Assembly: GCA_000827325.1 (NCBI GenBank)
Contig: KN832877.1
Span: forward strand, 1,240,001-1,304,000
DNA from: Oidiodendron maius Zn
Taxonomy: Eukaryota; Ascomycota; Leotiomycetes; Myxotrichaceae
Length of the DNA stretch: 64,000 nt
Direction: 5' to 3'
A program made the position numbers and the translations under genes. Below the pieces are notes generated by a model. That model did not search any database. It saw only the letters and a list, made by a program, of their open reading frames with translations, and was not told the DNA's origin. This document shows, piece after piece, positions 46,400 to 58,408 of this stretch (position 1 is its first letter; every line of letters starts with the position of its first letter).

Positions 46400-46855
46400 C
46401 TCGACATGAACTTATCAGATACGATATGATACCCATTGCCCGTTTTCTTCTCCGCCCTCCCCTCTCTCCTTTGTATTGCCAGCGAGCGCTTGACTATTCT
46501 GAAGCGCGTTAAATCGTGGATGTGTTGTATATCATAACGCCTTTACCTGATTGCTGAGTTGTCTGGTCATATTTTCTATTACATACTCCGAGTGAAGGCA
46601 GAATTCCGGCTGTATGAGTAAAGTCTCCGAGCTTGATAAGAGATTGTCGGAACCAGTTTCATCTTCTCTTTGACTTTTAACATAAACCTATCAATTTGAC
46701 AAACTTGCCCATATAGAGCATTGTTCTCATACGTTTCACTTCCATTATAGAATGTCGTAAATATGTTGTATTACTTGCCCCCCAAGAGTAGGACGAAGCG
46801 AAAGCACAACTGGCAAAAGGGCTACATCTCAATCGTACCTCTCAAGTCAGAATTC
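46400..46855. other. Intergenic between convergent genes
   Basis: Shared 3' region of the coiled-coil gene and the dehydrogenase. No gene seen. Confidence 0.5.
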
Positions 46856-48069
46856 CTAGCCCTTCTTTTCCTTGACCAGCCTTTCAATCTCTTGGCATAC
46901 TCTTTCAGTTACTTCTACCGTTTTATTGTTCCCGCCCAAATCCAACGTTTTGATCCCGGTCTCGGTGACATTCTCCACACTTTCCATCAATAAATTGGCT
47001 GCCTCTCTATGACCGAGCCACGCCAGCATTTCTGCGCTGGACCAGAAAGTACCGACCGGGTTCGCGATCCCTTTTCCTGTAATATCGAAAGCGGATCCAT
47101 GAATTGGCTCAAACATACTAGGATTAGCCCCAGTAGGATCAAGGTTGCTCGTCGGAGCAATGCCAATACTGCCAGCCAGAGCCGCAGCCAGGTCACTCAG
47201 GATATCCGCATGTAGATTCGTGGCTACAACAGTGTCGATTGTCTCGGGATGAAGAACCATGCGCGTAGTCATCGCATCAACCAGCATCTTGTCCCAGTGC
47301 ACGTCCGGGTACTCCGCAGCAATTTTCACGGCACAGAGATCCCAGAATACCATCCCGTTTCTCTGCGCGTTGCTCTTGGTAACGATGGTCAGCTTCTTCC
47401 GCGGCCTGGAACGCGCCATTTCAAATGCAAATCTCATTATACGTTCCACACCATGGCGAGTGAATATCGAGACCTCGGTGGCGACGGACCACGCCTCGTT
47501 CAAATGAGAAGTACCGCCATGCCCAGCGTATTCTCCTTCGGAATTCTCGCGGACAATCACCCAGTCCAGATCTTTACGGGAACAGTTACTCAGAGGAGAC
47601 GAAATACCACGTAGGATCCTAGTTGGGCGGACATTGGCGTACTGCTGAAGAGGCTGGCAAATGGCCAGTCTCAGTCCCCACAGAGAAATATGATCCGGTA
47701 TATCTGTTTGTAGTTGTTAGTTACATATTTAATATGAAGATTGACGTCTAAGATATCAACTAAATATGATATTTCATGCTTTCCGAATGGCAATGCGGAA
47801 GACAAACCTGGGGCGCCAACAGCACCGAATAAGATTGCATTGCACCCCTTCAATCTCTCAAGTGCATCGTCAGGGAGATATCTCCCATGCTCTCTATAAT
47901 ACGCACTACCCCAATCGAAATGCTCGAAGTTCAGATCAAACTCATCAAGAGCTTGTGCCAAGGTCGTGAGAACCTGGATCCCAGCAGAGACTACTTCCGG
48001 GCCGATACCGTCCGCTGGGATTGATGCAATTTTGTATGACGGTCGTCCGGGTGGCGCCTTTCTCTCCAT
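46856..48069 (-). CDS. Tartrate/D-malate-type dehydrogenase (isopropylmalate dehydrogenase family)
   Basis: Predicted 369 residues from exons 48069-47808 and 47703-46856. Family marks are IPADGIGPEVV near the N-terminus, GAVGAPDIPDHISLWGLRL (completed by splicing), the active-site region IVRENSEGEYAGHGG, and the metal and substrate residues around DAMTTRMVLHPE and TNLHADILSDLAAALAGSIG. EPIHGSAFDITGKGIANPVG ends the NAD-binding part. The DHISLWGLRL block points to the tartrate/D-malate dehydrogenase branch and not to leucine or lysine biosynthesis. It oxidatively decarboxylates a 2-hydroxy-dicarboxylate with NAD and a divalent metal. I see no targeting signal, so it is probably cytosolic. Confidence 0.88.
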
Positions 48070-49197
48070 ATTGTTATTATCTGTGGCGTTTGATGGTAAT
48101 CAGACCGTTGTGCCTGTCTAAGCGGTTGGTGTGCAACGGTGGCATTGCGGGGGTTCAACGTAAGGAGGCATCAAAGATGGGATATCGCCATGCTTACAGG
48201 GCAACCCCACTTCACAAGGCTGAAACGCAGTGACCCAGGACCGCCATCGGACGGAATCGCTTGCAGTAGCACCTGCAATATCTGGTCACCATAGTCAGAA
48301 TAAAGGTCAGCAGAGGACTACAGTACAAAAGATACCTAAACGTAAGACCTCTAACTTAGACTGGATATATACACGTGACTTACCCCTGAATTCTATCCTC
48401 GATTTGGCAAGGTAACGTAGCTCCTGAGGGTAAGCAAACTTCACCAATCCTATCGGTCCGACATCAGGAATGGAAAATCTCGAAGACGATATTCCACCAA
48501 ACAAATATCCTGCTCTATTTTGGTCGCAAGTTCTTGCATCTCCCACCTCATCACCGCCATTTTGGCCATGCCATTGTGAGGCATTGAATCGCAAAAGCCG
48601 GCGGCTTGCCGGCAGCCGAAAGAATAAGCCGAACAAAAGTATCAATACCCCCACGGCAAGTAGAAAGTGCTGAAGATAATCTGGAAGAGGTTAATTTTCA
48701 TCAATTGAAAGCCAATGTGTTTCTACCACCTCAACTATTCTTAGACCACAAGACCGGCCTAATACCGGAGGCAAATTGCACATATAACCATTTTCAACGA
48801 GAATGATCCTTTTGGATTACTGAGTGCTAGTGGGTGCCATTACTACATCTTAAATTGCACGGACAGTTACCCCGCGCCAAGGCCGTCAATCGACCAGCAT
48901 ACCTGCTCAAAGCAACCTGTCTGTACATCCAATCCCCGCTATTCCCGCTTGTTCTTGAAAGCTGCCGATGAAGATTGGATCTGGCTAGAACAGACTTCCC
49001 AACAGGTAGCGAAAGCTAGGGTGCATTCTACTATTTCGTAGTACATGAAATGCAAGAGAATGGGCACTACGCTGCTGACAGGATGTAACTAAACTGAGAA
49101 ATGGGGAGTTGGTCTGCTATTAAATCTTCGTACGGCCTCATTTTTTAACCAAAAAAAAATTCTGGGAATTCAAGGATTTTGTTTTCCTACGGCAATA
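48070..49197. other. Intergenic 1.1 kb, includes a P450-N-terminus-like relic
   Basis: Between the divergent dehydrogenase and GH55 genes. A minus-strand coding-like stretch is listed separately (about 48700-48410). The remainder shows nothing recognisable. Confidence 0.4.
48410..48703 (-). pseudogene. Possible membrane-anchored P450 N-terminus relic
   Basis: An open frame starting near ATG 48703 (frame change near 48672) or inside LQHFLLAVGVLILLFGLFF gives one strong membrane segment. About 50 polar residues follow, then FSIPDVGPIGLVKFAYPQEL. The last block resembles the proline-rich hinge of microsomal P450s (IPxVGPxG). The frame ends at a GTAAGT donor-like site near 48405, and no later P450 exon can be found before the next gene. 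It may be a relic or an unrelated small membrane protein. Confidence 0.25.
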
Positions 49198-51969
49198 ATG
49201 AGGGTGTCCACTTCACTCACCTGGCTCTTAGCCACATTATGCTCCATCACCGCTGCTGTCTCCAGTCAACCGTCTGTCAAGATATCACATGGCCAATTGA
49301 AAGAACTTGAAACTAACTTGTTGAAAATAGGGAAATCGTAACAGATGAATTACTCTCTGCTGCCGAGACCCTAGGTTCTCATCCTTTTTGGATGGAAACC
49401 ATCAAGCACACTGGAATCTCCCCATTTTTAAATGATTCCTCATATGTGGTATACCGTAACGTGAAAGACTATGGAGCAAAGGGTGATGGAATTGCAGATG
49501 ATACTGCAGCAATCCAAAGCGCCATTGATGGTGAGCCCAATTCATAATATCTATCTTCTTGTCTAACTCAACTGTAATTAGCTGGCGGTCGCTGCTACAA
49601 TGGTTGTGGACCAGGAACTGTTGCACCAGCTAAGTCACTCAAACCGGCATTGATATACTTTCCATCTGGAACGTACAGAATCACCAGCACACTGAAGATG
49701 TACATCTTCACTCAGCTAGTCGGGAACCCACTCGATATGCCCGTCATCAAGGCTGACAAAAGTTTCACTGGCCTATACCTGCTGGATGGATTTCCCGCCC
49801 CAGTAAACTCCACCATCGTGACCACTATTGTCTTCTATATGCAGCTGAGAAATTTCGTATTTGACACGACGGCTGTGGATCCTCGATCCACGGTTGCTTG
49901 TATCAACTGGGCGACGGCACAAGCTGTGACGTTGAGTAATAATCATTTGGTTATGCCTGTGGGTAGTATGCATCAAGGCATTGCAATGAATGGTACAAAT
50001 GGTGGCGGAGGAGGCTCTGCTACATATATGGGTATTCTGGTACGTATAGACTTCAATTGAAGAAACAAGCCATTAATATTCATTATAGAAAATAACTGGC
50101 GGTAATATCGGGGTAAGTTACCAAAAACATAAGCATTAAGAGCTGAGCATTTTTAACAGTAATCTAGATCACACTGAATAATCAGCAATACGCCTTGCGA
50201 GATGTTGAGTTCACAAATGTGCGAACCGGCCTGTTCATCAATCACATCTTCACTGCCTCTCTCCAGGGCATGGTTTTCAATAACTGCTCATTCGGTGTGA
50301 ACAATACAGTCAGCAGCCCAAAATCCTCCGTAGGATCGGTGGTCATGATTGATTCCAGTGCAAAGTCAGTGGGCGCTCTATTTGTAGCTGAGCATAAGGA
50401 GACTGCAGACGGTTCAGTTGTTCTTGAAAATATATCAATTGATGATGTTGGAACTGCAATTTTGAGCCACACAGGCGAGTCTGTATTGCCTGGGTCAAAG
50501 AAGCAAACAACCATCGCATCATACATACTGGGAACTCTGTATAAAACAGAAATTACCGGTGCATACTCTGAGACTTCCGAGGTTATCAAGAGATCTTCAG
50601 CTCTTTTGGACAGAACTGGAAAATACTTTACCCGAGATAGACCTCAGTATGAGCATATCCCATCCAGTCTCTTCTCCAGTGTCAGGGATTTTGGCTGCAT
50701 TGGGGACGGACACACTGATTGTACCAAGGCGCTCAACAAAGCCCTCGCTGCAAATGCCTACCGCAAAGTTACTTATCTTCCAGCGGGCACATACATTGTC
50801 ACTGACACTATCCATGTTCCGGTTGGCTCACGTATTGTTGGTGAAGTTTGGTCGACTATAATGGGTATGTCTCGCTGCATCTCTCTTTATTCCCATAACT
50901 TGGTTAACAACAACTAGCATCTGGCAAGAATTTTGCGGATGAATCAAATCCCAGAGTTATGTTTCAAATGGGAACACCTGGAACCCGAGGTTTAATCGAA
51001 GTGTCAGACATCCTGTTCGACGTCGCTGAGGTGCTACCGGGAGCTATTCTCGTTGAGAATAATGTTTCTGGGCCAGATCAGGGCTCCGTAGGACTATGGG
51101 ACTCTCACTTCAAAGTGGGAGGAACTGAAAACTCAAAGGTCGAGGTTCAGTGTCCGTCTTACCCGCCCACTGGAACATACAATGTCACCTCCTGCAAAGC
51201 GGCATTCATGTTTCTCCATCTGCAGCCTGAAAGCTCTACTTATATTGAGAGTTCGTGGGGCTGGACCGTGAATCGAGATCTTGATGGATTGACCGGGTCC
51301 ACGAACGGTACTAGCCAGGCCATTGCTGTCGGCCGAGGCATGCTTGTGGAGTCCAAAAAGAGCACCTGGCTTGTTGGAACTGCTTTTGAGCATTGCACGC
51401 TCTTCCAGTATCAATTTGTCAATGCCCAGAACGTGTATGTTCTGATGGCACAGACAGAGACAGTCTATTGGCAACCTTCGCCCCCTGCTCCGGCTCCATT
51501 CACGTGAGTTATATGTCCCTTTGCCCTTGTCATTATGAAATTTAACACTCCTGGTAGTGTCAACCCCAAGTATTATGATCCAGATTTCTCGAATTGCGAC
51601 GGGACGTCTGTACAATGTTATATGGGCTGGTCTCTTCGTGTCATAGGTGGATCTGGTTTCGCATTTTATGGCTTAGGCTTCTGGCAGGTAAGTATATATT
51701 ATGATATTTTGCTTAGACACATTTCTCAAATTGTTCGCTTGCTTACTCTGGGATAGTTTTTCAACGGTCTCGGGGGCTGCCCGGGAGCATACTGTCAAGA
51801 CAATATATTGTCTATTGAAGAGAACCCTAAGCACATGGCGATTTACAATTTGGGGACACATACCGTGAAGAATATGGTCACCGTTGATGGTGAAGCAAAG
51901 GTAACAAGTGCTCAGAATGCTGGTGGCTGGGGAGGCCTTATTGCAGCCTATCTCCCTTTTGCACTATAG
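49198..51969 (+). CDS. Secreted GH55 beta-1,3-glucanase
   Basis: Predicted 793 residues from eight exons: 49198-49271, 49331-49530, 49582-50039, 50089-50112 (24 bases), 50168-50864, 50918-51503, 51558-51687 and 51757-51969. A signal peptide (MRVSTSLTWLLATLCSITAAV) is followed by two right-handed beta-helix domains of the pectate-lyase-3 type. Each is announced by its own signature: VKDYGAKGDGIADDTAAIQ and VRDFGCIGDGHTDCTKAL, the layout typical of GH55. Many N-x-S/T sites agree with secretion. GH55 enzymes release glucose or short oligomers from beta-1,3-glucan, so this gene complements the GH128 enzyme at 18.8-20.1 kb. Length fits the family. Confidence 0.93.
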
Positions 51970-52447
51970 AAAAGTCTATCTAGCTACTCTCATTGTCTGA
52001 GCTCGGGTATGCTCGCAACTATAATGACTACAGTATTCACAGAAAACTTATTGCTGCTAAATATGCTATTGCCTAGTATCTGAGTATCTGAGAGCTTCAA
52101 CAGTTCAAAATTCGTACTTTGGCGACACGTTCTAGGAACCAGGGAATCAAGGTTTGGGTACAATGCTCAAGGAGGCCAAGAGGGCGGTATATGTGTTGCA
52201 GCCAAGTATTTACGCCAAATAACGATTGTACGAATTCATCTTACACAGTACTCCTCAGAAGTTATAATTCATGGAAGAATAATCATGTCCGACCAAGTCT
52301 AAAAAAATTCCACGTATATCATACAAGGCCCTTTCTCTTGTTTCCCATGAGTTGATGAATCATCATCGCTCAATCAAAACCTGCCCTAAATATAACGCTC
52401 AAAAGCAAGCCAGCAGAAGTAAGCAACCTTCCTCCCCGTCTACCATT
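51970..52447. other. Intergenic between convergent genes
   Basis: Shared 3' region of the GH55 gene and SEC7. No gene seen. Confidence 0.5.
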
Positions 52448-55400
52448 TCATTCTCTCCTGCTTGATTGCCGACTGCCAGGCGGATATCCAGATCTCTCGC
52501 TCGTTGGACTTAAAGGTGACTCTAATCGAGGTACGGGAGGCAATCCAAATTTCACTTCGCCTACTCTTCTTAGCAGATTCTGCAACGCAACCCGTACTTC
52601 GATGCCAACGTCCCTATTCAGAAGATCCACGCTTAGAGGGTAGAATGTCTCGACATGTTTCTCAAACCCATCAACCGGGAAATTCGTATATCCTTCAAGA
52701 ACATCCACGACAACTGGCCTCCAGGCAACGATATTCCTCTGCTGACTCTCCTCCTCTAAGTGTACAAACCCGCGAATAATATCAGCACAAAGTGGTACGA
52801 GAGCCGCTTCGGTATCGTCACGGTTGCGTTTCCGCTCTTCATCCTCGTCATGGTACATGCGGAGAAGGATACTGACATATGTCGCAGCAGATCCAGATTC
52901 TTGCTTCAGCAGATTCGGCGGCTGCTTCATGAAGCCTTCACGCCAAAGTCGCATCCGGAGGTCTTTATTCTCATTAAACTTCTTAGCAAAAAGGAAGGAT
53001 TTCTTGAGGAGGGCCATAAGACGCAATAGTTCAGGTGAAGGTATCTGAGCGTAGACTGTGTCATTGGAGAAGAGTTCATTGACTGTCTCGATCATGAGGA
53101 GCTGTAGAACACATCGAGTGATGATCCTATTGAAGAAGCGGCGCCGCGCAGCAGTGACCACAACGGGTTGTTGCTGAGGTCCAGATTGGTTCTTATAGTC
53201 CTCCAACTCGGTCGCAGGTACTCTCGGTGTTCGACCTTCGTCATCGTTTACGGATTCAGTGTCTGAAATCGTGCTCCCGTTCGTGCCGGTAATCTTAAGG
53301 GACTTTTCGGTCTCTGTGCCATCATCATGAGGCGACGCATCATTATCAAGGTCATTAGGTACTGCCGATGACGTTGCTGCACGGAACAGGTCGTATGCAG
53401 TTGTCCTCTCAAATAATTCAACGAACGCTCCAACAATCTTAGCCCAATGCTCAGGCTTGAACTTTCTTACATTCTGCAGAATAAGCTGTTGGAGACAGTT
53501 GCTACCGATTCTGGCAATTGTATCATTCTCCTGACAGATACAAAGTGCCAGGAGATCCAAGAACCGATCCAGCATGTACTCCAAGGATTCGAAATAATGG
53601 GTGAATAATGTTATCATATTCCGCAGGGCTTGGATCATCGTTGTGGATAGCCAGACAGAGAGTTCCTCGTGGTTCAGGACGTTCGACATTTCGGTCTTCG
53701 ATTTCAGCACCATAAAAATCGGGTATAGCAGCTGCCGCCAGAGTATGTCCCAAAAGTCAGGTGGGAAATCACCACCGTATCTCACAAGCGCCTCAAAAAG
53801 ATAGTTCAGAGCGTTGGATCTGACCTCAAGATCTTCGCCAGTCATCAGAACATCATGAAATGCAAAAAGGACAGGAAACCAGAAGGCCTCTTCTTGCGAC
53901 GTCCGACTTGGCTGTTTTGAAGCCGGTTCTGATGTTTTAACCGAGCCGTCAGAGTTAACGTTGGATCGGTTGGAGAGAGGGCATTCTGGCGTCTTCAGCA
54001 TCTTTGGTATGATGGACTTCAGAGTCTCCATAGCTTGCAGTCCCTTCTTCTGAAACTTCATGTTCTTGGAAAACTCAGTCAAGCAGACGATGAGATCAGC
54101 AAATGCGCCTTGCGAGATGACCACCCCAAAACGGGTCTTGTATACGTGGGTGACATTTTCGAACGAGAGGTTGACGATACTCTCATACGGTTCTCGAGCG
54201 GCAACAGTGAAAACTCCAAACATCGTCCGCCAACCAGAACGGATGTTATCGCCACGGGCTTGGATCATTTGGACGAGGCAACGAAGAACCATATCCTTGA
54301 CGGCAACAACGCTGCTATTTGACATGACGTGCTCGAACGGCTTGAGAAAATCTTTCTGGAACTTGAAACCCGGCAGCTCTTCAATCTCCATAAAACGCAT
54401 TGACAGCTGGCGCAGCGAGTCTAAGGCGAAGAAAACCACAGCAGTGTTATTGTGGCATCCAACGCGATTGAAATGTTCGCCTAGCACAACCCATATGTTC
54501 GTCCACTCGTATCTCACACGAGTCATGTTGTAGTAACTAATCTCGACAAGCTTTTGCAAGCTATAAGTTCGTGGAGATTCATTAGACCCCGAAATCTTGA
54601 TTTCTTCCCAACTGACCTCTGTCAGCGCACGAACAAAATGTACGATAGCCTCGCCAGAGAGATTCGCCGTATTTGTGAATATCCGATCGACACCCTTTAT
54701 GACCTCATCAGAACGACTCTCCATCGCAATCTCCATGGAATAGCTTGTAGTCGTGGTTGTTGATCTTGGCCTAGGTTTCGGCCTTGTGGTTGAGCTCTGG
54801 CTCGACTTCCTTGGCGAGTTTGAGTCTTGTCGTGGCGGCACCACTATTCGAGCCTTCGTGACGTCTGGGATAGAGCCTTCATCTGCACCATCAGATATCA
54901 GTTGCAGCCGGTCAAGCTGGCTTATACACATCAAAATATCTCGCCATGATTCCTTCAGCAAATTGCCTTCAGACTGTGCAACTTCAAGCAAAACCTTGAG
55001 CGCCTCGACATTCTTCGCCATTACTTCCGTCGGGTTATTGAGATTTGTGGAATTCTTTAGCGCAGACACGAAAGCCACCCTTGGAGTTTCCAAGTCGAAG
55101 AGACACGAAATAGAGATTGCGAGTTTCATGCCCTCCATGCACAGCTTGATGATTTCAATGTTATGGGCATTTTGCATTTGGCCCGACAAACCAGAAAAAA
55201 ATGACATCCAGGTGACATCGAACATGGGACCAACGTGCTTAAAAGATGTAGCCGGGATAAATTTAATGCCATCTCCCTTCGCCGAGTTTTTGCGTTGGCT
55301 TCGGAAGAGATTCTTGAAGAGCTGCTCTGACCTATGCGAGATCTCCTCAGATTGCTGCATGTAAGCCTCACGCTGTAGGTCTCTGCCAACTGTTGCAAGA

Positions 55401-57984
55401 GCTTGTCCAAGGCCAGCCGCAATACCACCAGCGGTGGTAGGAGTCATTCCCATTGCGGCTGCTGCTTCACGTTCACTCTTGAGAACAATCTCGTCATGAG
55501 CAATTTCATCGTATATACCCACCAGATACTCGTCTGGAAGATTGGCGTTATCGTTGATACCTCTGTTATTCTTGATGAAGTCCTCCTTAGTCATTCGTTT
55601 GGCAACTTTGCTGCTATGCAGGTCGGTATTAAGCAATATGACGGAGTATGCAAGAACATAGGCTGTGTCTGCATTTGCGAAGGCATTTGGATTACCCGTA
55701 ACATATCGATTAGCGAACTTCAACATAAACCGATCAATTTTCTGGGCCTCGCCAGGGAGGCGAAAGGACTGGAGGAACTGTCGTAGCGCGGCAACAAAGC
55801 GCCGCTTAGTGAAATCCATAGCATCAACGAATGCATGCATGATTGCGATATTCCGCTCGTCGCCATCCCCTAGGTATTCTCCTATCTGCGCTTTGTCCAG
55901 CCTTTCCTCAGTTAAGAGAAACCGAGCAATGCTCTCTGGAGAATCATCTGGAATGAATCCGTCCGAAATCAAAAGCTTAATTCCGCGCTTAGGCTTGAAG
56001 TTGAATTGCTGGATTGCATTACTCCTGGCAGTTTTCCGCTGCTTTTCCTTTTCTAGATGCTCCGGATCATCCTCTAACACTGGTGTCGAGGGCACAATCG
56101 GCGTATCACCGTTGGTGGCTCTTAGGGAGCTGTCGCGTCCAGATCTGTCCAATGACTCTCGGAAGTCTTCGGACGCTCTAACTTCAGTTTCTGGCTTTCC
56201 ATTAACATCGGCAATTCCCTGCTGCGACCAGTTGACCAGGGATCTCAAGGTTTCCACAAGACACTCTAATGCTTGGCGCTTTATGATATATTCTTTCGGG
56301 ATCTCACTATCAGTACTCTCGGTCAAAGTTGCCATGTGAGCCGTAGATAAAGGTGGCGGTAGAGTGCCTCTGCCCTGCCAATCAGCCCCAGACCCGCTAA
56401 TGCCAGCTTTAGCAACTCGCTCCTCGTATTGCTGCTGATGCACTGGAAGAATCATCACTGCCTGGCTCGCAGTCTTGGAAAGATTTTCTATGAGCTTTTG
56501 GAACATGTTATCCACATTTCTGTCGCAATCATAATTGAGATAGGTCTCGACTAAAGCTCGAGGATCGGCACAATATCGCTGAAGAATTCCCATGAAGTAG
56601 AGCTTTTGGGATACGGGGGCATTCCTTCTTTCCAAAAGCGCCAGATAGATCTCATTTAAGAATACGTCGATTTCTTTCTATGAAGATATTAGTTTGTAAT
56701 CTCACCAAAATAGGATGAGATACATACCTTGAATGGGGCTCTCATGAACTTCAGCATTAACCAAAAAATCTCGCAACACACGTCAAACACCTTGTCCACT
56801 GAACTAGCTCCATTCCGGGTGATGCTAAGACACAGGTAGAATTTTATCGCTTGCAAAAAGCTCGTGGGTTCATTACTTTTGCTGTTTGTGATCGTACATA
56901 AGGGAGACGTGAAGACAAGTATGTTATTGTTGAGTAATGTGTGTATGAGGTGCAGCGAAATTAACTTGGAGCGCATTGTTTGGCCTTTCAAATCGTAAAG
57001 TTGATCAGGAGGTAAGACTTTGGTGCTGAGATTGCAAAAGGAGCGGAAGACCAGATAAGCATCTCGTATGAAAACTTCATCCTCTGACTCGTCGGAATCT
57101 GCGGTATCATCAATACTGGCATCCTGGGCTGATTGCCCTGATGGAGAGTCGGGAGAAATATGAGCCGCCTTCACTTGTGTTACCATGGTCGGCCCTTCAC
57201 CCATTTGCGAGTCGTCGAAACTCTTCCGGTGTTCTAGGTCTTTCAAGGTGAGCTTGGGACCTTCCGGTAATTGGCTATCGGATGTAGCGCTATCTGCGAT
57301 AGATTCTTCTCTGTCGTGGCTTCCAGGCGCATCGGTCATCGAGTCGGTAGCGTCAAATGTAGCAGAGCTCATATTGCTAGTGCCTTTCTCCAGCTTTGCC
57401 AAGTTTAATCGTGCTTCCTTCATGTGTATTCTTGTCTTGACTCTCTCAAAGACCGTTCCTACCATCTGCGCCAACGTCCCTTGCGCCACTTGCTGGTTTG
57501 CACTGCTTTTGGAGAGGAGAAAGACATTGTAGACTTGACGGACAGCCTTGAGCAGCCCTGCTCCATGCACCACGATCTTGTCATTCAGCACAGCTGCAAG
57601 TAACGATTTAACAATTTGCAATTGGGTCTCAACTGCCGTTGTCTCGCCTTGGAAGCAATCGCATATTGTATCAATCGCTCGTTCGATCAAAGGCGCCCGA
57701 TCAGCCTCCTTGTCCGCGTTCGGCGAGGACGGAATTGAGAAGTACGAGTAGCTAATCAGCTTTCCAATGCAATCGAGGGCTGCTGTCGTGAGAGGTATGC
57801 TTCCGGTCCGCGTAGCCAGCTGCAATGGCGTGAAAATTATTTCGGGATCGGGGAGGTTAGGCTCATGATCCTTGATCTCCTTGAGCGCTTTCTGCACGGA
57901 TTCCCCCAGCTGTTGCCTTTTCGTGGCCTCCTTAGAAGCAGCGATCGCTTCCAAAGCCGATACCACGAACACTATAGAGCTCAT
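52448..57984 (-). CDS. SEC7: Golgi Arf guanine-nucleotide exchange factor Sec7
   Basis: Predicted 1,828 residues from exons 57984-56728 and 56677-52448. The N-terminal DCB and HUS regions (helical; NYDCDRNVDNMF marks the HUS box region) precede the catalytic Sec7 domain at roughly residues 630-825. That domain includes FRLPGEAQKIDR with the glutamic finger, and ANADTAYVLAYSVILLNTDLH. Armadillo-like HDS1-4 regions follow (WISFFSGLSG-like and LSMRFMEIEELPGFKFQKDF). Sec7 exchanges GDP for GTP on Arf1 at the trans-Golgi and so drives vesicle formation. Between HUS and DCB the protein has acidic, disordered stretches. SEC7 and LAT1 diverge from a 425-base shared region. Confidence 0.96.
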
Positions 57985-58408
57985 AGTGGTCTATCGCATT
58001 CGCCGGCTCCCATTCGCGAGGCAGAAATTCATGAGTGTCCGTTGTCTGTGCTTATTGCTGCGAAATATACCACGTAACCTAGAGAATCCGCTTGCCGTGC
58101 TGAGCCCGGCGATAAAAATACACGCGGCTAGCTCAGCCAATTGAAATCTTGAGAGCGCTTATTGCATTCTCCGCCCTGGTTAAGGCCGACGCTAACCCCT
58201 TTCTGGTCTCTTGCCAAAAAGCTCCCAATAACCCGCCGTGAGCTTTTCCTCAACATTATCCACAACCATCTCCGTCGGCGTTGTCCACGACCTCCCCTCC
58301 CTCCACCACCACCGGTGCAATTGCTCCAGCACATCAATTGTCTGGATACGAGATTCACCGCCTCTCTCATTCTCTTCTTGTTATTCTTTCTCAATTGACG
58401 TTGTCGGG
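57985..58408. promoter_or_regulatory. Divergent promoter region SEC7 / LAT1
   Basis: About 425 bases between two diverging start codons, pyrimidine-rich on the LAT1 side (58280-58390). No individual binding site is assigned. Confidence 0.5.

Noticed and set aside
58238-58408. N-terminal extension of LAT1 from an upstream ATG
   Set aside because: The frame is open, but the mitochondrial presequence starts at the Met at 58409 and the upstream part is Pro/Ser/His-rich leader.
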